Shown: piece after piece, positions 1 to 8,326 of the stretch
How the letters are laid out: each line of letters starts with the position of its first letter
Position numbering within the stretch: the stretch's first letter is position 1
Notes under the pieces: model-generated
What the model saw: only the letters and a program-made list of their open reading frames with translations
Told to the model about the DNA's origin: nothing
Database searches by the model: none
NCBI RefSeq assembly: GCF_011378715.1
Contig: NZ_WTKU01000007.1
Location: 62,001 to 126,000, forward strand
Reading direction: 5' to 3'
DNA length: 64,000 bases
From: Psychromonas sp. SA13A
GTDB lineage: Bacteria > Pseudomonadota > Gammaproteobacteria > Enterobacterales > Psychromonadaceae
Made by a program: the position numbers and the translations under genes

Positions 1-359
1 AGGCCGCGTCTTCTACGCCAATCCAGCTCCTTAGTCTTTCTGAAGAAGATTACGGTAAAGTTAAAGGGACTCCAATTACAATTCCTGCAGGAACCTATCC
101 TGGCGTTGATACTGATACCCAAACAATTTCTCTTCCTGTTGGCGCTTACACCATGAAGAGTCTTGATGAAGAGACTGCATATCAGCTGACCAAGGCTTTT
201 TGGGATGCTAAAAAACGTATGGCTAAAGTTGCTCCATGGTGGGGATCTGTAACAGTTGATCTTTTAGGTGAGCTTGCAGGACCACTTCATCCAGGCGCAA
301 TCCGTTATTATAAAGAAGAAGGTATCACTCTCCCTGCCCACTTGGTTGCAGTTCAGTAG
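1..359 (+). CDS. TAXI-family TRAP transporter solute-binding protein, C-terminal part (5' truncated)
   Basis: The reading frame is open from base 3 to the TAG at 357-359, giving about 118 C-terminal residues; the start lies left of the window. The tail contains a T-rich stretch followed by 'VGAYTMKS', then a helix with 'KAFWDAKKRM' and ends with 'LHPGAIRYYKEEGI', the usual C-terminal signature of TAXI-type periplasmic binding proteins. It would bind a small organic acid or amino acid in the periplasm and hand it to the permease encoded just downstream. The pairing with a fused TRAP permease 70 bases on makes the call firm; the substrate cannot be read from the sequence. Confidence 0.8.
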   Translation, partial: AASSTPIQLLSLSEEDYGKVKGTPITIPAGTYPGVDTDTQTISLPVGAYTMKSLDEETAYQLTKAFWDAKKRMAKVAPWWGSVTVDLLGELAGPLHPGAIRYYKEEGITLPAHLVAVQ

Positions 360-385
360 TTTTCTTCAGAAATAAAGTTATTTGC

Positions 386-416
386 AGGGGAAGGTTGAGA
401 AGCTTTTCCCCTTTTT
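386..416 (+). terminator. Hairpin plus T-run between TRAP binding protein and permease
   Basis: AGGGGAA (386-392) pairs with TTCCCCT (406-412), and the T-run covers 412-416. This looks like an intrinsic terminator or attenuator that would let the binding protein be made in excess of the permease. It also shows that the TTG at 382 cannot be a sensible permease start. Confidence 0.6.
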
Positions 417-429
417 AGGTTGTAGTACA

Positions 430-2217
430 ATGTCTATGAAACAAAAAATCTCCCGTTCGATCTTACTCACTTTAGCGGTAAGCTCCGTCTTCTTTCACCT
501 CTGGCTTGTGTTTGCTGGTCTTCTGCCAAATCTTGTTACACGTCCTATCCACTTGGCGCTTGCTTTGCCGTGGGTCTTTTTGGTTGGACAAAAAAGTACA
601 TTTCAGAATATAACAGGCTGGATACTTGCCTCTACAGGTATTGGCATCTGTATGTGGGTTGCTTTTAATCGTGTTGATTTAATGGATCAATATGGCTCAC
701 TTGAAACAACCGGTCAGTATATTTGGAGTGTTGCTCTTGTTCTTATTGTTCTTGAAATGGCTCGTCGCCACGTAAAGCTATCGCTTCCGCTAGTCGCGCT
801 CATTGCTCTTAGTTACGGTGTTTTCGGGCAATATTTACCCGGTGAATTTGGTCACCCTGGTATTCCTGCAGATGCCTTTTGGGGAACATTAGTACTTACC
901 GAAGGTGGAGTTTGGGGACCACTTACTGGTATATCGCTTAATGTGATTGCTGTATTTATTATTCTTGGTGCGTTTGTCAGTGCTGGAGAAGGGGGTAATG
1001 CTTTTATGAGCCTTGCAACTCGTATTGCAGGTAAACATAGAGCAGGACCAGCAAAGGTTTCTGTTTTAGCTTCGGCATTTTTTGGTTCAATTTCGGGTTC
1101 AGCTTCAGCAAATGTTGCATCAACTGGCGCGTTTACTATGCCAACGATGAAACGACTTGGGTACCCCGCATCTTTTGCAGGAGCAGTTGAGGCCGTGGCA
1201 TCTACGGGTGGGCAAATTATGCCTCCTCTTATGGGCGCCGGCGCTTTCATGATGGTAGAGCTACTTCGTATTAATTATAGCGAGGTTATGGCCGCTGCGA
1301 TTTTGCCAGCACTGCTCTTTTTCTTTTGTGTTTGGGTAAGTGTTGATCACTTTGCAAAGCGTAATAATCTAAAAGGTCTTTCTGAAGAAGAGTTGCCACG
1401 TTGGGGTGAGGTAGGGCGCCTAGCTATATTCTTCATTTTGCCTTTTGGTGTGCTCTTACTCATGCTTTTTTGTACTGACTATACCGCTCAGTATGGCGCG
1501 GCTGTTGCGACTATAATGACTGCGATTATGCTTATCGCAGATCGAAAAGGTGTTTCGAAGCTTCCTGCGATTCTTGCTCGTTTAGAACAGGCATTTCTTG
1601 GTGCTGCTAAGCAGATGAGTACAGTAGCTGCTATTGTGATTTGTGCTGGTGTTATTATTGGTGTACTTAATATGACAGGCCTTGGAATAAAAGTTACTTC
1701 TGCTATTTTAGGGTTTTCTGGTGGTAACCTTTATATTGCTCTTTGTCTTACCGCTATTGCCTGTTTGATACTTGGAATGGAAGTACCTACAACAGCCGCC
1801 TATGCTATTTGTATATCTGTTGCAGGGCCTGCTCTTGAGCAACTTGGTCTTCCCGCTCTATATGCCCACCTTTTTGTTTTTTGGTATGCTTTACTTTCAA
1901 CAATAACTCCGCCAGTGTGTGGAACTGTGTTTATTGCAGCAGGTATGTGTGGTGCTCCGTGGCTCTCTGTTGCCAACAGAGCGATGCGTATTGGGGTTGG
2001 ACTTTATATTGTGCCTCTTGCCCTGGTTGCTAATCCTGCTTTGATTCAGCTCATTGCCAATCCGGTAATGGCTCTGCTTGCAGCTGTAAAGATTGGTAGT
2101 GGTTTATGGCTTGTGAGTTACGCAGTAACAGGCCAATCTAAAAATTACTGGCAGCCAGCCATAGCACTTGTTACAGGTTTTGTTGTTATTTTTGCATTTG
2201 GCTTTGGTCAGTTTTAG
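430..2217 (+). CDS. TRAP transporter, fused 4TM/12TM permease (TAXI family)
   Basis: A very hydrophobic protein of about 595 residues that joins the small (DctQ-like) and large (DctM-like) TRAP subunits in one chain, as is usual for TAXI-type systems. The large-subunit part carries the glycine/serine-rich stretch 'GSISGSASANVASTGAF' and 'GGQIMPPLMGAGAFMM', plus the repeated 'MEVPTTAAYAI' and 'STITPPVCGTVF' motifs of the second half. I chose ATG 430 (or ATG 436) because an upstream TTG at 382 would run through the terminator hairpin. It would use the sodium or proton gradient to import the ligand of the preceding binding protein. Base composition (many CTT, GCT, GTT codons) looks richer in G+C than its neighbours, which hints at transfer. 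Confidence 0.85.
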   Translation: MSMKQKISRSILLTLAVSSVFFHLWLVFAGLLPNLVTRPIHLALALPWVFLVGQKSTFQNITGWILASTGIGICMWVAFNRVDLMDQYGSLETTGQYIWSVALVLIVLEMARRHVKLSLPLVALIALSYGVFGQYLPGEFGHPGIPADAFWGTLVLTEGGVWGPLTGISLNVIAVFIILGAFVSAGEGGNAFMSLATRIAGKHRAGPAKVSVLASAFFGSISGSASANVASTGAFTMPTMKRLGYPASFAGAVEAVASTGGQIMPPLMGAGAFMMVELLRINYSEVMAAAILPALLFFFCVWVSVDHFAKRNNLKGLSEEELPRWGEVGRLAIFFILPFGVLLLMLFCTDYTAQYGAAVATIMTAIMLIADRKGVSKLPAILARLEQAFLGAAKQMSTVAAIVICAGVIIGVLNMTGLGIKVTSAILGFSGGNLYIALCLTAIACLILGMEVPTTAAYAICISVAGPALEQLGLPALYAHLFVFWYALLSTITPPVCGTVFIAAGMCGAPWLSVANRAMRIGVGLYIVPLALVANPALIQLIANPVMALLAAVKIGSGLWLVSYAVTGQSKNYWQPAIALVTGFVVIFAFGFGQF

Positions 2218-2585
2218 TAAACAGTTTTACTTTATAATGGAACTGTAAATTTGGTCAGTTTTTAGAAGTATTAGTATAATTAATCTGAAGTGCTATGAAC
2301 TCAAAAGTGATTCAACTGGCAATAATATTAAGCTCGAAAATTACCGGAAACTAGCATATCAGTTTAGCTTTATAAGTCGTAATGGGGGCATTTACGGCTT
2401 AGCTTTTTACTTGGCTTTCGAACTTGCAATGGGTAACAAATCTAAATAAGCCTGTTGCTGTTTTATTCTAGGATAGCGGGAAGAACTCCGGCACTAAGAC
2501 AATGGACTTTTTTGACATGTTTTGAGCTCTTGCATTAGTTGGTTAGCAACTACACTAGCTTAAAATAGGCTTGTGGCAATTATGC
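2218..2585. other. Gene-free gap with possible mobile-element relic
   Basis: No coding region longer than about 20 codons. At 2295-2402 the plus strand encodes two tiny stop-interrupted peptides (MNSKVIQLAIILSSKITGN, then after stops a 'VVMGAFTA' piece) that resemble, from memory, short repeated sequences dispersed in Vibrio-like genomes. This is weak evidence for a relic of a multicopy element. Confidence 0.3.
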
Positions 2586-3194
2586 TTATACTATTTTACT
2601 TCCATGCACTTCTTTTGCACCTGTCTCTTTTATAACGTGCATTAAGTTATCTTTATTTACACCACCACCCGGAATGATGATGATTTTATCTTGAGCATAG
2701 GCAATTAGATTTTGTAAACATTGTAGGTTTTCTAAAGCGCTATTTTTCCCTCCTTTGGTAAGTATGCTATCTACCTTTAACGAGACTAAAAGATCTATCG
2801 CTTCTTTCTTGTTTTCTATCTCATCAAATGCCATATGAAATGTTTGTTTTAGATCACTTGCTGCCGCCATTATTACTTTTAATTTTTCCACATCTATTTT
2901 ATTTTCATTATTTAATACACCATATACGATCCCGTTCACCTTCAGGTCTTTACATATTTTTATATCATCTAACATTATTGCAAGTTCTTCATCTGAGTAT
3001 ATAAAGTTACCGCCTCTAGGCCTTATAATCACATTAATAGGTATTGATATGTTAGAAACAGCATTTTTTATTGTCCCATAACTTGGTGTTGTTCCTCCTT
3101 CTAACAAGTTATCACATAGCTCTATCCTATCAGCGCCATTTTTATAAGCTTGTTTCGCCTCTATGTAACTTCCTACACAACACTCTTTGACCAT
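2586..3194 (-). CDS. cutC: CutC family protein (copper homeostasis-type TIM barrel)
   Basis: 202 residues. It follows E. coli CutC closely through the early part: 'NGADRIELCDNLLEGGTTPS', then 'IIRPRGGNFIYSDEE' and 'IMAAASDLKQTFHMAFD', then 'ILTKGGKNSALENL' and 'GGGVN...EVHGS'. E. coli CutC is about 248 residues; this one stops soon after the final strand, as do shorter CutC proteins of Firmicutes. CutC has been linked to copper tolerance, but its biochemical role is unsettled. The gene is noticeably A+T-rich and stands alone between gene-free gaps, so it may have been acquired. Confidence 0.85.
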   Translation of the reverse strand: MVKECCVGSYIEAKQAYKNGADRIELCDNLLEGGTTPSYGTIKNAVSNISIPINVIIRPRGGNFIYSDEELAIMLDDIKICKDLKVNGIVYGVLNNENKIDVEKLKVIMAAASDLKQTFHMAFDEIENKKEAIDLLVSLKVDSILTKGGKNSALENLQCLQNLIAYAQDKIIIIPGGGVNKDNLMHVIKETGAKEVHGSKIV

Positions 3195-3284
3195 GTTCTA
3201 CTCCTTTTGAAAAACTATTAGCAATTTCCTTTGCGATAAAATGGCGAACTATAACAGTTGACCATCTAATCTAAGACATTGTAT

Positions 3285-3303
3285 TTATTATGCGAATCTA
3301 GGG
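3285..3303 (+). repeat. Dispersed 19-base motif, copy 1
   Basis: TTATTATGCGAATCTAGGG occurs here and again at 11742-11760, with an inverted 18-base version (one mismatch) at 46334-46351. All three copies are intergenic. It may be the end of a degraded mobile element or a recombination site. Confidence 0.5.
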
Positions 3304-3392
3304 TTTAAATATTTTGAATAACTAGCGAATAGAGCAAGAAGAATTATTTATTTTGCCTTTATTCCTCCTAGTCTTTATCAGCAATATCATAA

Positions 3393-3432
3393 GTTAATAA
3401 GTTAATAAGTTAATAAGTTAATAGGTTAATAA
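3393..3432 (+). repeat. Tandem repeat, 8-base unit GTTAATAA x5
   Basis: Five consecutive copies of GTTAATAA; the fourth ends in G instead of A. It lies in the 329-base gap between cutC and the LysR gene (3195-3523), in which I see nothing else except the dispersed motif at 3285. A likely slippage-prone microsatellite. Confidence 0.85.
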
Positions 3433-3523
3433 GATAAATTACTGTTCATGTTTGCTATGTTGTGGCTGAATTATTTGGGGCATATCTTTATAAGTGTTTA
3501 AGACGCTTGGGGGCTATTTCGCC

Positions 3524-4471
3524 TCACTCAACATACATAGAAGAATAATTCTCTACATAGTCTTCCCACACTGGAGGAGTACCAATCACATCTTGTACTG
3601 TTTCGATAAATTTTTTGACCAATGGCGTTTGATTTCTGTGTGGGTAAACTGCGTATAATGCACCAAAATCACTTGGAAACCGGTAGTTTTGCAGTATAGG
3701 AACGAGTCCGAGGTCTTTAAGGTTTGACTTAAGCACAGACAAATCGGCAATTGAATAGCCCAATCCTGCCTGTGTGGCACTAATAAGCGAATCCACACTG
3801 TTTGCTTTAAATCTTCCGTTTATGCTGTACTTCTCCATTTTACTCTGACCTGAAGCTGCCATTTCCAGTTTGTCAAAAGTAAAAGAGCTATTTGAGTAGG
3901 TAATGGCAGGTAAGGATACAAGCTCTTTAAGCGTTTGAGGATTACCGTGCTCTTGAATAAAGTTTTCAGAGGCGAGAATAACCAACTTAGTTGGCGCGAG
4001 TTTCTTCGCTATATTGGTAGAGTCTTTGGGGGAGTTCAAGCGAAAAGCAATATCGAATTTTTCACCTATAATATCCGTTAGTCTATCGTCTAATGAAAGC
4101 TCGATATAGGTTTCTGGGTATTTTTTCATAAAAACATTGATGGCGTTCTGTAGATATGGATGACCAAAAGAAACGTAGCTGGTTATGCGTAATAATCCCC
4201 TGGGTTCAGTATGAAAAGTCTCCGCCAAGCGTTGAGTTTTATTGATTTCATTGCGGATAACTTTAGCTTGTTCCAGAATCTCTCGTCCGGCATCCGTTAG
4301 GGATAAAGAACGAGTAGTGCGGTTGAGCAACCTGACGCCTAGTGTCTCCTCCAATATTTTAAATTGCTTAGTGACGACCGCTCGATCCATGTGCCTGAGC
4401 TCAGCGGCTTTAGCAAAGGAACCCTGATAAACAATATCTAGGAACAGGTCAAGGCGAGTCGCTATATCCAT
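3524..4471 (-). CDS. LysR-family transcriptional regulator
   Basis: 315 residues with an N-terminal winged helix-turn-helix ('MDIATRLDLFLDIVYQGSFA', then 'AELRHMDRAVVTKQFKILEE' and 'RLLNRTTRSLSLTDAGREIL') and a C-terminal substrate-binding domain with the 'GLLRITSYVSFG' entry strand seen in the CrgA/DsdC-like branch. It follows the nitroreductase and dehalogenase-like genes on the same strand, 95 bases after the nitroreductase, and may regulate that cluster and the divergent exported-protein genes. The effector is unknown. Confidence 0.85.
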   Translation of the reverse strand: MDIATRLDLFLDIVYQGSFAKAAELRHMDRAVVTKQFKILEETLGVRLLNRTTRSLSLTDAGREILEQAKVIRNEINKTQRLAETFHTEPRGLLRITSYVSFGHPYLQNAINVFMKKYPETYIELSLDDRLTDIIGEKFDIAFRLNSPKDSTNIAKKLAPTKLVILASENFIQEHGNPQTLKELVSLPAITYSNSSFTFDKLEMAASGQSKMEKYSINGRFKANSVDSLISATQAGLGYSIADLSVLKSNLKDLGLVPILQNYRFPSDFGALYAVYPHRNQTPLVKKFIETVQDVIGTPPVWEDYVENYSSMYVE

Positions 4472-4566
4472 ATTATATCCGCTAGTTAATTAAAAAAATG
4501 AATCTGAAACTCAATTCTAATGTATTGAAAGCGATAAGTAACTTAAATCGAATGCGCCTAAGTAAA

Positions 4567-5226
4567 CTAAACGACGGTGAAAACATCTTCGGTAGCAAGT
4601 CGAGATTTTGGCAGTCCGTAATTGAAATCTTCAGCATCTGAATGATAGCCCATTGCTAAGGCAACGTGGCAGACGTAGCCGTTTAATTCATCTGCAAAAA
4701 ACTCACTGATGAGTTCTGAATCAACACCTTCCATCGGTGTTGAATCAATACCTAATCGAGCCATAACATGTAGTGCATTACCCAGCGCGATATAAGTTTG
4801 TGCTTTAGTCCAGCTCTCGTTAGATCCATGTTCGTCTCTGAGAAGGTCTGCAAAATGAAACCCGCCATTTAAAGACGCATCATACTTTTCTTCTTTTAAG
4901 CGACCTAATGCAACATTGATATTCAGCACTTTTTTGTAATCCTCTTTCTGGTAATTTGGATTATGTGCAAAAAGGATAATATGCGACGCTTCTTTAGCAT
5001 GGTGACGATTAGGCTGATACTTATTAGCAAAGGTAGCGTCGAGACGATTTTTTGCTTCATCACTTTCTATTAAAATAAATTTCCAGGGCTGTGAATTAAT
5101 CGATGAAGCCGACAATCGAATAGCTTCTTTAATTATTTCAATATTTTCCTCTGAAATACGTTTGCTGGCATCGTATTTTTTTGTTGTATAGCGATTGCTT
5201 AAGTCTTTTATAATCGAGTGAGTCAT
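4567..5226 (-). CDS. NfsB-like oxygen-insensitive NAD(P)H nitroreductase
   Basis: 219 residues, the same length class as E. coli NfsB (217). Family features are 'RYTTKKYDASKRISEE' at the N-terminus, the FMN-contacting 'SASSINSQPWKFILI', 'ALGNALHVMARLGIDSTPMEGVD' and the C-terminal 'VALAMGYHSDAEDFNYGLPKSRL'. It would be a cytoplasmic FMN flavoprotein reducing nitroaromatics or quinones with NAD(P)H. It sits 43 bases downstream of the dehalogenase-like gene and probably shares its transcript. Its natural substrate cannot be told from the sequence. Confidence 0.85.
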   Translation of the reverse strand: MTHSIIKDLSNRYTTKKYDASKRISEENIEIIKEAIRLSASSINSQPWKFILIESDEAKNRLDATFANKYQPNRHHAKEASHIILFAHNPNYQKEDYKKVLNINVALGRLKEEKYDASLNGGFHFADLLRDEHGSNESWTKAQTYIALGNALHVMARLGIDSTPMEGVDSELISEFFADELNGYVCHVALAMGYHSDAEDFNYGLPKSRLATEDVFTVV

Positions 5227-5269
5227 AGGTTTCTCTTTCGTTAATTATTTAAGGATTGTGTAACAATTC

Positions 5270-6154
5270 CTAAATTACATTTTTTAGCATTTTTCTGAGT
5301 GCAATACTAAAGTTTTCTGGGCTATCTTCCTGAACAAAATGGCAGGCGTCAGGTACAAGTTGTACGCCAGCATTGGGAAAGTGAGAGCGCCATTTTGCAA
5401 TGGCTTCAGGCGTGCCATGATTGAAGTCCTTTTGGCCAAAAATAAATTCTACTGGTTTATTCGCAAGTGTTGTTAGCCTTGCTTCAATTTTCTCCAGCCA
5501 TGCTCCCGCAAGGGTTATCTGCTGAGGAAAAATAGCGGTTGCTCTTCTTGACTCTGGTGTTGGGAATGCCATGGTGTAAGCATCAACGATGGCTTTATTA
5601 CTGCGGGATTCTTCATTGATATTTGCCAGCATTAGCTTAGTAACAAAGAAGTTCTCGTCCAGTACTCGCTGTTCCATCTTCGGTGTTCTGAACAACATGG
5701 AAAACACTTCAATACCGCCATCTACTTTCCACGCCCAGGTATTAGAGATCACCACACCAAGTACGTTATCCGGATGATTAGTTGCCACGTTTAGTCCGGT
5801 CGGTCCACCCCAGTCCTGAACAACCATGATGAATTTGTCTAACTTAAGATGTTCAAAAATAAGAGATTCAATCCACTGTGAATGCTCTTGTGGCGTAAAA
5901 CCGAAATCAGAAGGGGTATCTGAAAAGCCAAACCCGGGTAAATCATAGGCAATGACCCGAGTTTCCTTTGACATGTCTTTGATTATATTGCGATTTAAAA
6001 AGGACCAATTAGGGTTGCCGTGCGTCAGCACAATGGGAATGCCTTCACCTTCATCGACGTAATGCATCGATGCACCATTACGTTCATACCAGTGGCTCTT
6101 AAACGGGTACTCTTCCTTATCGACTATAAAAGGGCGTTGCTTTTTATTGGTCAC
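5270..6154 (-). CDS. Haloalkane dehalogenase-like alpha/beta hydrolase
   Basis: Alpha/beta hydrolase with the haloalkane dehalogenase layout. The oxyanion/halide motif is 'HGNPNW' (N47 and W50 counted from the GTG at 6154). The nucleophile elbow is 'VVQDWGGPTG' with Asp114 followed by the halide-binding Trp115. The acid is Asp243 in 'FGQKDFNHG' and the base His272 in 'ACHFVQED'. It would hydrolyse a halogenated alkane or a related ester-like substrate in the cytoplasm. The GTG start has no ribosome-binding site. A perfect AGGAGG-ATG pair 92 bases upstream is in another frame and would connect through a -1 shift (see 6184-6257). The full protein is then about 325 residues, closer to longer members of the group. 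Confidence 0.85.
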   Translation of the reverse strand: MTNKKQRPFIVDKEEYPFKSHWYERNGASMHYVDEGEGIPIVLTHGNPNWSFLNRNIIKDMSKETRVIAYDLPGFGFSDTPSDFGFTPQEHSQWIESLIFEHLKLDKFIMVVQDWGGPTGLNVATNHPDNVLGVVISNTWAWKVDGGIEVFSMLFRTPKMEQRVLDENFFVTKLMLANINEESRSNKAIVDAYTMAFPTPESRRATAIFPQQITLAGAWLEKIEARLTTLANKPVEFIFGQKDFNHGTPEAIAKWRSHFPNAGVQLVPDACHFVQEDSPENFSIALRKMLKNVI

Positions 6155-6183
6155 ATCCGCGTTGTTGATTATTGCATCTGGTT

Positions 6184-6257
6184 CTACTTGATAGCTGATT
6201 GGTTGTGAAGGTTTAGCAGCAAGTTTTTTAATGCTTCTACAGACATGTATTCCTCCT
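6184..6257 (-). other. Ribosome-binding site, leader and A6 slippery site of the dehalogenase-like gene
   Basis: On the minus strand AGGAGG (6252-6257) stands 5 bases before ATG (6244-6246). That frame reads MSVEALKNLLLN... and ends after 20 codons at 6184-6186. Its codons TTA AAA AAC form the classical slippery heptamer A-AAA-AAC (6223-6229). A -1 slip there, or one extra A in the A6 tract, continues as LAAKPSQPISYQVEPDA and runs without a stop into the dehalogenase frame. Either a base is missing here or the start region is frameshift-controlled. Confidence 0.6.
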
Positions 6258-6469
6258 AAAAGGGTAAAAAAACGATCACCGGACTAACCGCTGAATTAGT
6301 TGACTAATTAACCATAAAACGAATGATATCACTATATACCCAATTTATTATTTCTTAATAATCAATAATAAATTGAATATATGCCTCTATATCATTACTT
6401 CGAGTCGCGCGATAATCCAATGCAATCGACCACCTTGATTAAGTATTTATACTGACGGAGTTAACAACA

Positions 6470-7327
6470 TTGAAATCTACAATTGCATCGGCCTTTATAG
6501 GTCTGTCTTTATTGTTTGCTAACGCGACTCAAGCCGCCTCATTAGCACCACAATGGGAATTAACAGGGTTCTCGCAACCAGAATCTATTTATGTTTCACC
6601 TGAACATGAATGGATTTACGTTTCTAATGTAAACGGTAATGAACCTGGTTTTATCAGCAAGCTTTCTAAAGGGGGGGTTATCGAAAAATTGAAATGGATT
6701 GATGGATTAGGCATGCCAACCGGAATGGGCATGTTTGGCAGCGATCTCTATGTTGTAGATAGAAATCAGGTCCATATCATTGACACCGAAACCGGCATTA
6801 TGACTAAGAGCATAAAGGCAAATGACGCTGTCATGCTAAATGATTTGACGATTAGTGATAAAGGACAAGTATTTGTTGGAGATATCGCGGCAGGAAAAAT
6901 CTACACCCTGATCAATAATGAATTAGTTGTTTGGTTGGAAGATACAAACCTCCCACATCCAAACGGCTTGTTGGCACAAGGTAATACACTTGTTGTCGCC
7001 AATATGGCGAGTAAGTTAGCTCAGCAATTTGAGCCTGAAGAGTATGGCTCAATCTATAAGATTAATATCGCAGACAAATCGCTACAAATGATCAATTCAA
7101 GTTACAGGCTTGGTGGTTTGGATGGTCTAACTGAATTGAATAATTCACTGGTTGTCAGTCACTTCCCTGCGGGTGAAATTTATCAGATCACAGACAAAGA
7201 ACGAACGCTGTTAGGCACGTTAGATATTAGTACTGCGGATATTAGTGTTGATGACAGTACTGATACGCTGTTTGTTCCATTCTTACTTAAGAGCAAAGTG
7301 GCTGCTTACAAGATCATCAACGATTAA
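6470..7327 (+). CDS. Exported SMP-30/NHL-type beta-propeller protein
   Basis: 285 residues. A signal peptide (MKSTIASAFIGLSLLFANA, cleavage after about residue 22, TQA-AS) precedes repeated strands such as 'ESIYVSPEHEWIYVSNVNG', 'PTGMGMFGSDLYVVDRNQVH', 'DLTISDKGQVFVGDIAAGKI' and 'PHPNGLLAQGNTLVVANM'. These are typical of six-bladed SMP-30/gluconolactonase or NHL propellers. The start is TTG with GGAG at 6457-6460. It would sit in the periplasm. It is divergent from the dehalogenase-like gene and followed by a MoaF-like lipoprotein gene. The enzymatic activity, if any, is unknown. Confidence 0.7.
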   Translation: MKSTIASAFIGLSLLFANATQAASLAPQWELTGFSQPESIYVSPEHEWIYVSNVNGNEPGFISKLSKGGVIEKLKWIDGLGMPTGMGMFGSDLYVVDRNQVHIIDTETGIMTKSIKANDAVMLNDLTISDKGQVFVGDIAAGKIYTLINNELVVWLEDTNLPHPNGLLAQGNTLVVANMASKLAQQFEPEEYGSIYKINIADKSLQMINSSYRLGGLDGLTELNNSLVVSHFPAGEIYQITDKERTLLGTLDISTADISVDDSTDTLFVPFLLKSKVAAYKIIND

Positions 7328-7472
7328 AGATCGGCTTCAAAATTACTTGCGGTTTTGTTTTCAAAATAGTCAGTCATTTGGGGCTTTTTGGAAACAATTT
7401 AGCGCAAGTTATTGTGTAACGATTCCTAAAGCCGACAGAAATAATAAAAATTCTAGGAAAAGGAACTGAAAA

Positions 7473-8326
7473 ATGAAGAGAGTATTAACAATCGCAGTAA
7501 GTCTATTCGTATTGTCAGCATGCTCAGCTATTGATACTAATAAGCTGACTAGCTATACGCCAGAAAAGAGTATTTCCGGCTCTGGTTATGAGTCATTAAG
7601 AGGCGCCGTGATCAATTACGGTTACGATGGTTTTGATGATTTTAACCTAGCTATTTATAACAATAAAATCAAATGGCTTGGTCAAAAAGGATACTTTCAG
7701 GGCGTTGCTACTGAGGTTGTGCCACAGATATCAAAGGTTGCTGACAATATTTATTTCTTTTCCTGGTCTACAGGAGTAGCGGAGACAATGTCGTTCATAA
7801 TTATAACACTATGAGGGTAAATGCTCACTTGTCGGAGTCCCAAGTAAAAGATGCTTTGTGGCAGATTCACGGTGATGTTTACAATATAAACAGCCCGGAA
7901 AGTGTTTTCCCACATTCACAACTTACCCCTATTAAAGATATTGGCAAAATATTAAAGAAAAACATCGCTGAGAAGAATCTACCACCGTTTGCCTTCACAG
8001 CCAAAATATCGAATTTCCCTGAAGATATAGCGGGCAGAAAGGAGCTAACAGGGCTTTCTATAAAATATGATACGCCTGATGGCGTGATAGAAATCGAAGT
8101 AGATGGTGATCGCACCTACGTCAGTAAAAATAATCAGGATATAAAAGATGTTTTTACAGCAGCCACTAAGATTGCGGATGGTATCTACTTTATCTCATGG
8201 GAAAAAGGGGCAGATAGTGACCATATCGTCGTTAACCGAAATAGTATGACCGTTTTTGATCATGTATCCCCAACAGGTGAACGTAAAGAAGCTATTTATG
8301 ACATTACCTATTTTGGTGCCAAGTAA
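7473..8326 (+). pseudogene. MoaF-like two-domain lipoprotein gene split by a one-base frameshift
   Basis: The first frame (7473-7814, 113 codons) starts with a lipoprotein signal (MKRVLTIAVSLFVLSACSA, lipobox LSAC). The second (7811-8326) overlaps it by ATGA. They look like one gene. Around 7783 a one-base change would let the first frame continue as DNVVHNYNTMRVNAHLS, which matches the second half's own SDHIVVNRNSMTVFDHVS, and the two halves share 'ADNIYFFSW' and 'ADGIYFISW'. The protein would therefore be two tandem MoaF/lipocalin-like domains anchored to a membrane. The alternative of two translationally coupled genes is less likely, because the first product would end in the middle of a beta strand. 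Function unknown. Confidence 0.65.

Noticed and set aside
382-429. TTG start for the TRAP permease
   Set aside because: The extension encodes the terminator-like hairpin and has no ribosome-binding site; ATG 430/436 is the better start.
852-1250. Open frame of 132 codons on the minus strand inside the TRAP permease
   Set aside because: It is an antisense shadow of a well-supported membrane protein gene, rich in Pro and Ala from complementary codons.
3393-3432. CRISPR-like array
   Set aside because: The units are contiguous 8-mers without spacers.
7811-8326. Separate second MoaF-like gene translationally coupled by ATGA
   Set aside because: Internal repeat alignment shows that the upstream frame should continue into it; a one-base deletion explains the overlap.
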